From the NCBI RefSeq assembly GCF_031143425.1, contig NC_090444.1, positions 1,349,684,323 to 1,349,748,322 on the forward strand: a stretch of DNA of 64,000 nucleotides. Direction: 5' to 3'. Positions 1 through 10,990 of the stretch are shown here, one piece after another. The notes beneath the pieces are model-generated. The model did not search any database. It was not told the origin of the DNA and was given only the letters and a program-made list of their open reading frames with translations. The position numbers were made by a program, and so were the translations under genes. Numbering within the stretch: the stretch's first letter is position 1; the number at the start of each line of letters is the position of its first letter. This DNA is from Pleurodeles waltl. Its lineage: Eukaryota > Chordata > Amphibia > Caudata > Salamandridae.

Positions 1-16
1 ATATTAGTTGATTTGA

Positions 17-2511
17 TTAATTTTTGTGTTCCTCTGACGGATTAGGATAACCAATTTGCTGGGGGGTACTGAGCTTAATTCCCCATTTTAGAAAGGCACA
101 TTTTTCATCAGCCACTCTTTTTACCAGAAATGGTGTCCTCCAGGTTACCAAAGTTGCTTTGTTAGGGGCTCCTTTATTGGTCTTTTCCATTGAGACGAAC
201 TCTATAGAGACAATATTGGTAGATTTTATATCTTTTAGTGTAGGAGTGACTTGTAGAAGCTTCAGTATGTTTCCCCTGTTTAAGATGTCAAATCGCCCCC
301 TAGACTGGTATTGAGGTTCCAGTATTAGTTGCAAACAATCATTTGACATGCCGGAGTCGGGCTGCCTATTTCGTCCTCCTGTTCACCAAGTTGGGCGAGC
401 CTTAGGTCTTCTACTACTCTGTCAGGCCGTTTTGACTTTATGATCATTTGCTTTGTTATTGATCTGTTTGAGTAATCATCCTCCCGAGATGGTTTTGACA
501 TTTCTCTTTTTTTTTCTGGTATTGGGCCGGTTGGGTTCCAATTTGAGCCCCTTGGGGATAAGCATATCTCGAGTTGATGACCCTGATTATTGTGCCCTCT
601 TCTTCAAATGACCTCCTGCTTATTTTAGGTGTCGGGCTTATTTTGTCTTTGTTCTACTGCTGGTATAGGTTTGTGGCCTGAGAAGCCAGTTCTGATTGGC
701 CTAATTCAGTTGGTATTAGTGTAGTTTGCTGATCATTAATTATCATATCCCCCTCAATGGAAGCTTGTGCGTTTTCATATTTCCTTTTAGATTTTGGGTC
801 ATACGTGTGGTTTGGCCCGCTCTGATATTAAATATTGGAAAAGGTTTATTTGTTTTTGATATTCCCTTTGTAGTTGTCGAGGAGTCATTTGACTTGGACA
901 TATCACCTCCTGTGTCCAGGCTTAGGGTGGGACGCAAATGTTTTGTTGTTGGGCCCGGTAGAATAACGCTTTTCTTCGTTGTTTCTTTTGTCTTTTTGTA
1001 AGAGACTTTACTGGCTGAGACAGAGTCCCTACTGATTAGGGGAGAATAGAGGGGTCTGTATTTACCTTATAGTCTCCAACCTGATCACATTTAAGTTCCT
1101 TCGGGGGTTGCGCCACTGTCAGTTTGTTTCCTCAGACACCCATATGCTCCTTCTTCCAGGTTTTTGCATTCCCTTATCTCCCTCTGGTCCAAGGGTGGCA
1201 CTTCAGTTGTGGTTTGTTCATCAGTTCTCATGTTTAGATTGTCCTTGAGGTTCATAATCAACGAGTTTAAGGCTTCTGGAAGAGAGGCCAACTTATTGAT
1301 TATGGGCTCACAAATACAATCATTTGTTGTCATTTCAGCAAAGTTTTGAGCTCTCTTAATCAGATTATTTAGATTTGCCAGTTTCTGATCAATGCCTGCT
1401 ATGGATATGGCCATAGTATTCAGTATGTCCACCTGGACATCCATTTTTGAAGACTGCTAGGCTAAAACGTCCAGCGTTAGCTGTGAGGTTTTGAAAAAGA
1501 TGTCCAATACCGTGTTTTGATCCAGTCGTTCCTGGGTGTTTGGAGGTGGGGGTTGTTTTCATTGTCGTCCTCCTCATCTTCCCTTATTTTCCTTTTTAGT
1601 ATAAGAGATGCATTTGGGGATCTGGCTCTAGAAAGAGAAGTGTTAGTTTTGATTTCTGAGGTTCCAGCTATAGGTTCTTGCGGGAACACCCCCATACCGT
1701 AATTGGAAGACTTATTGCAATTGAGCATGGTAGAGCTCAGATCCCGATCTTGACATTGATGTTTTTCCAGGTTATATTCGGATTCTAAGTAATGATTCAT
1801 GGCGTTTATTTTGCTATGGCCTTGTAGCTCTGGGGAAGATTCACTTTGAAAAAAATCGGATGCTCCTTTGATAATAACGTTTACCTCCAACGGGAGTTTA
1901 GTACCTAGATGGGGGAAGTCGGTTTGGTTTTCCAGTAGTGGTAAATTGGAGGCATCAGGGGAAAGTGAGGATGACCGAAGGGTCAGTAACTCCAAGTCAT
2001 TTAATGAGCCCCAGTCATTTTCTTTGATGTTATCTTCCATTTGGTTAGTTTTTTCTCCCGAGGTAGTCTTCTCCGTCCACTCTTTTTCCTTGAGTCTGCT
2101 TTTGTCATCCTGCTCATGTAGCAGACTACATTAGCTTTTTATGGGGGAAATTGGGTGGGGTAGTGTCACTGCACCGTTGGGTAGGGAGAAAATTACATCC
2201 AAGGGATCTTTCAGAAAATCGGCTTTGTTAAAGACGTTTCCTGGTCTTTGTTTCCTAACGAAAAAAGGGGCTATGGGGGAGATCAAGGATTGGTGTTTTG
2301 TCTTTGACTTCCCTTCCCCTTTTGGAGTTGTAGGTGAGGAGTAAAGTTTGTTTGATTTCTTGTTTTTCTTAAGTTGAGGCTGAAGAGCCCTTTCTTTCCC
2401 AGACCTCATCCTCCCGTTATATAGATTTTTGTCTTTCTTTTTGTTATTCCTCCTTACTTTGTCAAAGTGGAAGGTGCCTCCGTTTCTTTCAAATGAGGGG
2501 CCCAGGAGCAC
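17..2511 (-). pseudogene. Degenerate LINE-like ORF1 (RNA-binding protein of a non-LTR retrotransposon)
   Basis: Four minus-strand open segments run in the same direction (2511-2131, 2040-1477, 1444-1091, 349-17) and read like one decayed protein. The first is Lys/Arg-rich. The second is acidic and Ser-rich and ends in a KRKIREDEEDDNEN patch. The third looks like a coiled coil (LNTMAISIAGIDQKLANLNN). The last has an RRM-like pattern (NIVSIEFVSM followed by CAFLKWGIKLS). Basic tail, coiled coil and RRM is the order known for LINE ORF1 proteins. No reverse transcriptase is in view; it would lie beyond the left edge. Several stops and frame changes make it non-functional. The LINE clade was not recognised, and a decayed host gene is a less likely alternative. 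Confidence 0.4.
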
Positions 2512-2584
2512 GTGTTTTTTTTTATTTATTTTTTATATTTTTTATGAGGCTTTTCTTTTCTTTTTCCTGACCAAATAGACACGC

Positions 2585-3130
2585 CGCCACACCTCAAGTT
2601 TGAGGGGCACGAGCACGTGTGGCCCTCCTCAAGTATTTCCTCAATCAGATTATTGGGCCCAGGGGCCTATTTTGGAGCCAGTATTACAAGTGGTTCAGGT
2701 GATTCAGGAAGCTTAAAGCTTAAGCTCAGATCTCCGTCGCATAAACGGGCACCTCAGGCGGTCCCCCCTCCTTCCTGGTCCTCCAAAAGGCCCTCGGCCC
2801 AGTCCACTGCCCTTGCTCCCGCGCGGGCTTAGCGCAAGTTTACTTGCCTCGAGCCTCCGCCCCAGCCCCGGCCCCTTACCTGGTGTTCAAAGTTCACTCG
2901 GGCTGGTCGGGGCTCGTCGGGGACGGCTCAGGGCCAAGATGAATCGGGCCGTCACCAGGCGATGCTGATGCCCGAGGCCAGGCAGGCCCGGGAATCCGGA
3001 GGGTCCAGGAGGGTCCGGGGGGCCCGGGGGAGAGCGTGCACAGATTCCGCCGCTAGCCGAAACTCGGGCGGCGTTCGAGCACAGGCTCCGCCTCCTCGCG
3101 TGTTCACGTCATGTCACGTCCTGGTACGTG
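2585..3130 (-). promoter_or_regulatory. CpG island with putative minus-strand first exon and splice donor
   Basis: This stretch is markedly GC-rich and dense in undecayed CpG, unlike the AT-rich surroundings. On the minus strand a strong donor, CACCAG|GTAAGG, lies at 2880/2879, so a non-coding first exon could run from about 3100 to 2880. Upstream on that strand are CRE-like TGACGTG half-sites (about 3105-3120) and a GC-box-like GGAGGCGGAGCC (about 3086-3097). A CACGTG E-box lies at about 2612. This is the usual look of a housekeeping promoter. It could instead be the 5' UTR of the LINE-like element to its left. No coding exon was recognised, so the gene it may drive is unknown. Confidence 0.45.
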
Positions 3131-3592
3131 CTGGTACAAACAGTGATTGACAGGGTGCCTTTGAAGCGCTGCTTTCCCTTTCCTATGGACGGATTCATTG
3201 TCTTCATATAATGTGTGTGTGATGTAAAGTGCTCTGGCACCACACAGGTACGAGTAGCACTATATAACAAATGAAATACATGTGACAGAGAAGCCTTGAA
3301 GAGATGAAGGGCACCGGTCATGCTTGGTAGTGAGTCTATTTGTGGCGAAGCAGGTAATTGGGGGGCACTAAAAAGATAGTCACCTTGGGCACCAGCAGCG
3401 CTAAAGCAGTCTCTGCAGACGCTGTTTTTGTGTGCAGAATATCATGTGCAGCAACTGATACCATTGATTTCAACATATATAGTCAACACTACATAGCTGA
3501 TTATTACAGAGTTAACCTAAATAGCAGACTGTGTAGGAGACATAAAACACTTAACATAGGGGCCTCAGTGTGCAGTGCCTATGATCCAACGC
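3131..3592. other. No gene seen
   Basis: No exon or element was recognised. A short inverted pattern (gtaaagtgctctgg paired loosely with gtagcactatata, about 3216-3266) resembles the ends of common vertebrate dispersed repeats but could not be assigned. Confidence 0.3.
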
Positions 3593-3924
3593 CAGTGCTT
3601 AGTTTGTAAAAGAAAGAGTGCCGGTGCCCGAAGCTCTGCACAGAAGCCTACGGGTGGTGCAATAAAACTTTGACGCACGAAATACCAAGACTAGTAGTCT
3701 TAAATCCTGCTCATTCCCCTTTAATCCACACTTCCTATCCCTTTATCTCACTCTTGTGGGTTCCTGCTTTCTCCCTTTGTAGCGGTTTTCTATCCTCTCT
3801 ATTTATGGTATGTGTGTCTTTCCCTCTCTTGCTTTTGGTTAATATCTGATGCAGCAAAATAAGTGCTGGTCTCCAAAAATAAGTGCGGCCCTCACCAGCA
3901 ACCACTGACTCAGATTGAGCACTA
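3593..3924. mobile_element. Possible short hAT-like MITE
   Basis: The left edge CAGTGCTTAGTTTG and the inverted right edge TAGTGCTCAATCTG agree at most positions. The interior carries the AAGTGCNGG motifs also found in the better-defined hAT element at 24.2-25.0 kb. The flanking 8-mers (tccaacgc and tttggcgt) do not match, so no target duplication supports the boundaries. Confidence 0.3.
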
Positions 3925-4234
3925 TTTGGCGTACAGCATACTACCCACAGTTCAGCTCTCTTATTACCCAAATGTAGCACAACATAGACTGCCCAGCAGA
4001 AAGTGAAAAGTGCTATATTCAGCACTGAACACACTCCTAAACATATACAATTCTTGATATGGAGCACATTATGCTCAATGTAAGGTGTGAGGCACATGAT
4101 GCATAGCACAAAGTGCCTGCGTATAATAATAAGCATTGGCAAAGTCAATAGGTTTTGTCTATGCAAGAGCTGTTGGCTTTTCCAATGTGTTTTAGCCATA
4201 TTGTTCACCAGCGGGGTTGCTATTCAGCACGGAT
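3925..4234. other. No gene seen
   Basis: AT-rich sequence without a recognised exon or repeat. Open frames here have no recognisable domains. Confidence 0.3.
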
Positions 4235-5392
4235 AAAAGTGTGTGGCATAGAAGAGAGTGGTGTGGAGTGTCGTAAAGTGGAATGGTGAAGAGTGGAATA
4301 CAGTGTTGTAGAGTAGAGTGGAGTGACAGAGTGTTGTGTAATTGGAGTGCATAGTGTGGAGTCATGTAGAATGGCATACACTTGAGTAGTGTAGTGTAGA
4401 GTAGAGTTGGGACTGGTGTAGAGTGCACTGACGTACAGTGTTGCAGAGTATAGTGCCGTTGAGTGCAGTGGCATTGAATTTAGAGACATACAATGCAGTG
4501 TCATAGAATGCAGTGGTGTAGATTAGAGTGGTGTAGAGTGCAGTGCCATAGAGTAGAGGGGCATAGAGTGATGCAGAGGGCAGTGGCGCAGAATAGAGTT
4601 GAGTGGCGTAGAGTAGAGTTGAGTGACATAGAGTGCAGTGGCATAAAGTGGTGCAGACTAGAGTATAATGACTTAGAGTGGAGTGGCATTAAGTGGAGTA
4701 ATGTAGAGTGGCGTAGAATTCAGTGGTGGAGAGTGCAGTGTTGAAGAGTAGAGTATTAGAGTACAGTGGTGTAGAGTGGCATAGAGAGCAGTAGCATGGA
4801 ATGCAATGGCATAAAGTGCAGTGATATAGAGTGCAGTTGTGTAGAGTGCAGTGGTTAAGCGTAGATTGCAGTGGAATAGATTACATTGTTTCCGAGTAGA
4901 GTGAAGTGGCATAGAGTGAAGTGGTACAGGGTAGAGTGCAGTTGCGCATAGAGCATAATCGCGTAGACTAAAGTGGTGTAGAGTGCAGTGGTGCAAAGTA
5001 GATTAGAGCCCACAGAGTACAGTGGATTGGCGTAGAGTGCATTGGCATAGAGTACAGTGGCGTCGAGTGGAGTTGTGCAGAGTAGCTTGGTGTGACGTAG
5101 ACTGGACTCATGTATAGTGCTGTTGCGAAGAGTGCAGTGGTGTAGAGTGGTGACTTGTGCATTAGCATAGAGTAGAGTGGTACAGGGTAGAGTAGAGGCA
5201 CGTAGCATGAAGTGGCATAGAGTGCAGTCCCGTGGAGTGGTGCAGAGTGCAGTAGTGAAGAGTGGCATACAGTGCATCAACATAGAGTAGTACAGAGTAG
5301 AGCAGAGAGGCGTAGAGTGCTGGTTTAGAATGGAGTAGAGCGTAGAGGTGCAGAGTAGAGTGGGCTGGCGTACGGTGGAGTATTCATGGTGT
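4235..5392. repeat. Degenerate satellite with 5-bp register
   Basis: About 1.16 kb made almost entirely of variants of TAGAG, TGCAG, TGGCG, TGGCA and TGGTG. The same phrase returns every 10 or 15 bases, that is every two or three pentamers. The minus strand lacks stop codons for long stretches in several frames and gives Thr/Ser/His/Leu-rich translations. That is a property of the repeat, not evidence of coding. Confidence 0.9.
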
Positions 5393-6234
5393 GGTAGCAC
5401 ACTACCATTACAGACAACACATTTTCAATTGAAATGGCCATTACATTTGCACAGACATACAGTTTTACTAAGAAAACTGTACAGTGCATTGACAGAAATG
5501 TTGGACATTGCATAACCTAGTTTAATGATTCATATTGATCATATTAAAGTATTTGCTTTCAACACACTTCAGAAATAACAAAAATGTGCTTCATTTGTGT
5601 GCTCATAATTCTTATATTTTCTGAAATACCTACACCATTAATTTAAAAGTTGTGTACTAGAAAACATTCTTATCTACCCCCTATGTCCAGCAAGATTGTC
5701 ATATAAATCCTCTCACTTGGAAGCCAGAGAAAGAAAAGTAAACAAGTGCCCTTGGAAGACGGTTCCTAGCATTTAACCTTGGTCTTTGAATGCACAGCAC
5801 GTGTGATGAGATAAGAATAAGATTTAAAGGCCTGTTAACAGAAAAGGAGTTTGTGGAAGAATACCGATAACAAGGTTTAGGCAATAGGAGGAATGAACTG
5901 AGCCTGGAGAGCCTAAAGAAAATAAAGCCCACAAATGGAAGGCCAGAAAGTGTGAATTAAAAACCACAAAGCCAGTGGTACTCAACAAACGGAATGTATT
6001 TCTAGGTCAACTTTCTGAAAGTCCCCAAGATGTCCTTAGCTACATCCTAAAAAGTACAGTCTTACATCATACTGTACCACGCCTATAGAGAAAGTGCAGC
6101 AGTTTCTGTACAGAACAAACAGATAATACATGTTTTGAGATACACAATTCAGAGTAAAACATAAATAATATGCAATCAGGATTGCTCAGGTAGATTGGTT
6201 AGCATAGGTATTACTACTTTCTGACATAGGAGTC
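5393..6234. other. No gene seen
   Basis: AT-rich unique-looking DNA between the satellite and the Penelope-like dimer. No exon, RNA gene or transposon end was recognised. Confidence 0.35.
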
Positions 6235-6248
6235 TAAAAATATGCTTG
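6235..6248 (+). repeat. Left copy of 14-bp direct repeat flanking the PLE dimer
   Basis: The sequence taaaaatatgcttg occurs here and again at 11404-11417, just outside the two ends of the inverted Penelope-like pair. It has the expected form of a target-site duplication made when the whole structure inserted. Confidence 0.75.
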
Positions 6249-6727
6249 CTACTAAACGAAAAGGGACAGGGAGGATTAATGGTCCATTATACGTTCTCCC
6301 TTCATATAGACCTATATAACAAAGGTATACTGTTCCAAAGGTGTGTACCTGTGCAAGTTTCTCGGGCGGGTGATGTTGTTTTAGGAGTACCCTCAAGCAT
6401 CAATTATGATGCTAGGTATCATCATCGGGCTTACTCCTCGCCGAACCGGCGCTGCAATGTCCGACGGGCCACCGCTCGAAAAGTGGTGGCTCTTATAACC
6501 GAAGATGGTGTTACTGATCGAGTGAAATCAGAAGGATGTGAGAGTGTGAAAAAAGGAGAGTGAGGGGTGTATTAAAATTGGCTCTGGACACCAATTGTCT
6601 TTAATACTGTCTATAGGAGTCAGGCCAAGGTTAAAAATTAATCAAGGAGTCCAAAGGGAAGTCATGTACCCTATACTCCTAACATGAAGTGAGAAAAGAA
6701 GGAGAAATACTCGTTCCTAACACTAGG

Positions 6728-6789
6728 AGGTCGACATGTTTCACGCCTGAGCGGTCTAAAAAAGATCCAGTGGCGTTTCTTCAGGACCT
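6728..6789 (-). ncRNA. Type I hammerhead-ribozyme-like motif, left arm
   Basis: Read on the minus strand: helix I strand AGGTC, core CTGAAGA (fits CUGANGA), one extra A, helix II ACGCC...GGCGT, core GAAAC, a very short helix III (AC, loop AT, GT), cleavage triplet GTC, then GACCT closing helix I with five pairs. Helix II can extend inward through GG(A)TC with GACC. Type I hammerheads with a tiny helix III are known from Penelope-like elements. The unpaired A after the first core box may weaken catalysis. The motif is seen in the sequence; activity is inferred. Confidence 0.75.
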
Positions 6790-7742
6790 TAAAAAACAAC
6801 AACTTCTCCTTAAGAACAAATAACAATAAGTGCTGGAAGGTCACTTACAGTAGATAGACTAAATAGTCACAGTCAGTCATCTATTGGGTCGCCCTAAAAA
6901 AAGAAAGAACACAGGCAGATATACAGAAAGGCAAGATATATATTAGTATACGTAGATGGGTAAATAACCCAACATCAACATGGTGAGAAATCATAACTCA
7001 GAGATAATAATCAAATTAATTTAGCATGATGTGAAGAGGCTTACCATCCCATTTCGAGATAAGGCATCATGAGGACGCTAGAACCTCCAACCAGAGAAGG
7101 CACCTCTATGTCAAAAATAAGTGAAAGTAGTACAGTGTATTATCACAGAAACATTCGCGTCATGAATATAAGCAAGCAATAATATTCAATCATATTGGTA
7201 AATTCATTGTACATCATTCACTTTGTTGAAGTATAAAAAATGAAAAATGGAACTCAGTATAACTCTCCAGTCAACAATCAAGCCGAGTCATCACCCACCC
7301 ATGTCCAGACAGTACGGTGATCAGTAAATAAAGGCAACTACTTAGACAGAAAATCCATAGTTAGTAATCCTGTCTACGTACCGTCCACCTTCTGTGGGAG
7401 GTGGAAAACTGTGTTAATCAAATGCCCCGACTTCGCGCTTATCCGAGGTCTGTGTACGCAAATTAAGGTGGAGGCGAATCCCAAACAACTACTGCCGTCT
7501 CAACTGTAAAAGCGCTATCTTAGGTCAGCGAGTGTGGACACAACAATTGTTGAGCAACTTACTTCTGTCCGTGCTCTAGTCCGTGATCCACCTACCCGGG
7601 GGAGCGTCCTCGGAACCAAGGATGCGACGAGCCGGTCGGCTTAAAAAGGTGTTTGTGGGCAAATATCCCGTCGTATGGGAAGACGATGTCTCAAAGAGTA
7701 GACATCAAAAAGGGACTGAAAACAAAGTGAATGGTATGAAGA

Positions 7743-7764
7743 AAAAATGGCGGCCGCCATCTTG
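7743..7764. promoter_or_regulatory. Palindromic YY1-type site in PLE 3' region, left arm
   Basis: ATGGCGGCCGCCAT reads the same on both strands and is flanked so that each strand gives an AAnATGGCGGC-like YY1 consensus. PLE terminal regions can act as promoters, so a YY1 site here could serve transcription. Binding is inferred only. Confidence 0.4.
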
Positions 7765-8147
7765 GAAGGGCTCGGTCCACATTAATAAAAGCACCAGAAA
7801 CAAAAAGATGGACGAGATCAAAACTCCACTTGCAAATAATGGAAGCAAAGAAACAAAGCATTGGTTCAGAAGTGGTCATCTAGCTCATGCTGGTGATTAA
7901 TCTGGAAATCATAATGACATGGTAATATGTTGTCTATCACAGGATTACTGTGGTACTTGCAGGAATCTATAGCATTGAGAAAAGTCAATAGTGGAAAAAG
8001 GCTGTGTGTCATGACAGGGGTGAACAATGTGTGAAAAAAGGTTTCGTACGTCCTGCTGGCAGGCCAGCCCTACGCTGTCTCATGGGTGGCAAGTTAGTTC
8101 AAAAAGGAATATCGCCAGAGTGGTATTCAATATAGATGACTAGATCG

Positions 8148-8790
8148 CTACAGCGACAGAGTACACCAGGGGATCTCGTCGTTGAGGCCTATGTAGGCTG
8201 TTTTCAAATTGAAAATCCAGCGTTGTTCCGTCTTCAGCAGATATTTGGGATCCCTATTATTAAATCTGGGTACTTGTAAGACGATCCACCAAAGGTCATT
8301 AGGGCCATGTTTAGCTTCCAGGAAGTGTGCACTCAATTTTGTTGTAATTCTGGAACATCTGATATTGCTACGATGTTCGTTAATGCATTGTTTAACTGGT
8401 CTTGTCGTCATGCCCACGTATTGTAGGTCGCAGGGACAGGTTATCAGGTAAATGCAATTTCGAGTATTGCAATTCGTGTGTTTAATCAATCGCCATGGAC
8501 CTACATGTTTCAAATCAATTGTATCCAACTTTTTAGTTAGAGGACACACATTACAGGAACCGCACGGAAAGTGTCCAGAGACAGGAGGTAAATTCCACAG
8601 GGTGGACTGCTCATGCGGATTATCTAGTTCAAGAGGACGTGTATGGATCACCATGTCTCTGATGTTCGGAAATCTTTTAAAAGAGAACAGTGGTCTGTCT
8701 AACTGGACCCCTCCACTCTGTAGAATGGTCCACCGTTTATTAATACATTTTTTAACAGTGTTTGACAATGGTGTGTAATTGGAGACACAG
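8148..8790 (-). pseudogene. PLE GIY-YIG endonuclease, copy 1
   Basis: The open frame on the minus strand encodes the C-terminal part of a Penelope-like polyprotein. In order it has a basic linker, CGSCNVC (zinc-binding CxxC type), IYLI and QYVGMTTRP (the GIY-YIG pair with its downstream Arg), and KTEQRWI with the conserved Glu. The domain nicks target DNA to prime reverse transcription. Compared with the copy at 8792-9570 it differs at a few residues, including Arg to Cys after PVKQ. The first residues before the shared region come from the dimer centre, and no RT domain is attached, so it cannot act as a complete element. Confidence 0.8.
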
Positions 8791-8791
8791 G

Positions 8792-8926
8792 CATGCGAAT
8801 TGAAAATCAAATTACAGGAACGACATTACCCTACCAAGGTCATAAAACCGGCCTACAAAAGAGCTTGCAATAACCACCGTGAAGCTCTATTAGCACCAAC
8901 TACACGGAATGAACCGACACGGTTGA
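8792..8926 (+). other. Single-copy centre of the PLE inverted dimer
   Basis: These 135 bases separate the arms and occur only once. They translate in frame with the right-hand copy (KLQERHYPTKVIKPAYKRAC and onward), so they are simply 5' PLE coding sequence that the left copy lacks. The two copies are therefore truncated at different points and joined head to head. Confidence 0.75.
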
Positions 8927-9570
8927 CCTGTGTCTCCACTTACACACCATTGTCAAACACTGTTAAAAAATGTATTAATAAACGGTGGACCATTCTACAG
9001 AGTGGAGGGGTCCAGTTAGACAGACCACTGTTCTCTTTTAAAAGATCTCCGAACATCAGAGACATGGTGATCCATACACGTCCTCTTGAACTAGATAATC
9101 CGCATGAGCAGTCCACCCTGTGGAATTTACCTCCTGTCTCTGGACACTTTCCGTGCGGTTCCTGTAATGTGTGTCCTCTAACTAAAAAGTTGGATACAAT
9201 TGATTTGAAACATGTAGGTCCATGGCGATTGATTAAACACACGAATTGCAATACTCGAAATTGCATTTACCTGATAACCTGTCCCTGCGACCTACAATAC
9301 GTGGGCATGACGACAAGACCAGTTAAACAACGCATTAACGAACATCGTAGCAATATCAGATGTTCCAGAATTACAACAAAATTGAGTGCACACTTCCTGG
9401 AAGCTAAACATGGCCCTAATGACCTTTGGTGGATCGTCTTACAAGTACCCAGATTTAATGATAGGGATCCCAAATATCTGCTGAAGACGGAACAACGCTG
9501 GATTTTCAATTTGAAAACAGCCTACACAGGCCTCAAAGACGAGATCCCCTGGTGTACTCTGTCGCTGTAG
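8792..9570 (+). CDS. PLE polyprotein C-terminus with GIY-YIG endonuclease, copy 2
   Basis: This is the best preserved transposon frame in the window, uninterrupted to TAG at 9570. The formal open frame begins at 8779 with a 263-residue translation, but its first few residues come from the junction. Using that numbering: basic RT-thumb/linker region 7-90, CGSCNVC at 126-132 (zinc site), IYLI at 163-166 and QYVG at 173-176 (GIY-YIG core), Arg at 180 and the likely catalytic Glu at 238 in KTEQRWI. The RT domain is missing, so this is a 5'-truncated fragment that has stayed open, either from youth or from exchange with its partner arm. Confidence 0.8.
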
Positions 9571-9952
9571 CGATCTAGTCATCTATATTGAATACCACTC
9601 TGGCGATATTCCTTTTTGAACTAACTTGCCACCCATGAGACAGAGTAGGGCTGGCCTGCCAGCAGGACGCACGAAACCTTTTTTCACACATTGTTCACCC
9701 CTGTCATGACACACAGCCTTTTTCCACTATTGACTTTTCTCAATGCTATAGATTCCTGCAAGTACCACAGTAATCCTGTGATAGACAACATATTCCCATG
9801 TCATTATGATTTCCAGATTAATCACCAGCATGAGCTAGATGACCACTTCTGAACCAATGCTTTGTTTCTTTGCTTCCATTATTTGCAAGTGGAGTTTTGA
9901 TCTCGTCCATCTTTTTGTTTCTGGTGCTTTTATTAATGTGGACCGAGCCATT

Positions 9953-9974
9953 CCAAGATGGCGGCCGCCATTTT
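9953..9974. promoter_or_regulatory. Palindromic YY1-type site, right arm
   Basis: CCAAGATGGCGGCCGCCATT mirrors the site at 7743-7764. The sense strand carries a full AAGATGGCGGC YY1 consensus. Confidence 0.4.
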
Positions 9975-10928
9975 TTCTTCATACCATTCCCTTTGTTTTC
10001 AGTCCCTTTTTGATGTCTACTCTTTGAGACATCGTCTTCCCATACGACGGGATATTTGCCCACAAACACCTTTTTAAGCCGACCGGCTCGTCGCATTCTT
10101 GGTTCCGAGGACGCTCCCCCGGGTAGGTGGATCACGGACTAGAACACGGACAGAAGTAAGTTGCTCAACAATTGTTGTGTCCACACTCGCTGACCTAAGA
10201 TAGCGCTTTTACAGTTGAGACGGCAGTAGTTGTTTGGGATTCGCCTCCACCTTAATTTACGTACACAGACCTCGGATAAGCGCGAAGTCGGGGCATTTGA
10301 TTAACACAGTTTTCCACCTCCCACAGAAGGTGGACGGTACGTAGACAGGATTACTAACTATGGATTTTCTGTCTAAGTAGTTGCCTTTATTTACTGATCA
10401 CCGTACTGTCTGGACATGGGTGGGTGATGACTCGGCTTGATTGTTGACTGGAGAGATATACTGAGTTCCATTTTTCATTTTTTATACTTCAACAAAGTGA
10501 ATGATGTACAATTAATTTACCAATATGATTGAATATTATTGCTTGCTTATATTCATGACGCGAATGTTTCTGTGATAATACACTGTACTACTTTCACTTA
10601 TTTTTGACATAGAGGTGCCTTCTCTGGTTGGAGGTTCTAGCGTCCTCATGATGCCTTATCTCGAAATGGGATGGTAAGCCTCTTCACATAATGCTAAATT
10701 AATTTGATTATTATCTCTGAGTTATGATTTCTCACCATGTTGATGTTGGGTTAATTACCCATCTACGTATACTAATATATATCTTGCCTTTCTGTATATC
10801 TGCCTGTGTTCTTTCTTTTTTTAGGGCGACCCAATAGATGACTGACTGTGACTATTTAGTCTATCTACTGTAAGTGACCTTCCAGCACTTATTGTTATTT
10901 GTTCTTAAGGAGAAGTTGTTGTTTTTTA

Positions 10929-10990
10929 AGGTCCTGAAGAAACGCCACTGGATCTTTTTTAGACCTCTCAGGCGTGAAACATGTCGACCT
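10929..10990 (+). ncRNA. Type I hammerhead-ribozyme-like motif, right arm
   Basis: Same architecture as the left-arm motif, on the plus strand: AGGTC 10929-10933, CTGAAGA 10934-10940, helix II ACGCC 10942-10946 with GGCGT 10971-10975, GAAAC 10976-10980, AT loop, GTC 10983-10985, GACCT 10986-10990. The only difference seen from the left arm lies in the helix II loop (a T in place of G), so all core and helix positions are kept in both arms. Confidence 0.75.

Larger units (their letters stand above)
6249..8791 (-). mobile_element. Penelope-like retroelement copy 1 (left arm of inverted dimer)
   Basis: This copy is read right to left: the endonuclease frame (8790-8148), then about 1.9 kb of 3' region with the hammerhead-like motif. 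Positions 6313-8791 are matched in inverted orientation by 8927-11405, with only scattered substitutions seen by eye. The outermost 64 bases (6249-6312) have no partner in the other arm. The copy lacks almost all of the reverse transcriptase, as is usual for 5'-truncated PLEs. The endonuclease and hammerhead motif together identify an endonuclease-containing PLE. The clade (Neptune, Poseidon or other) was not resolved. Confidence 0.85.

Noticed and set aside
2962..3150. A plus-strand frame starting MLMPEARQ in the CpG island as UBE3D exon 1
   Set aside because: The residues do not resemble the UBE3D N-terminus, and Arg/Gly/Ala/Ser-rich frames are expected by chance in CpG islands.
4220..5400. 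Long overlapping minus-strand open frames (up to 181 residues) in the satellite
   Set aside because: They are repetitive Thr/Ser/His/Leu translations created by a stop-poor pentamer repeat.
7583..7900. A 105-residue plus-strand frame in the left PLE arm and its mirror at 10135-9818
   Set aside because: They are antisense to the PLE, show no domain, and are present twice only because the arms are duplicated.
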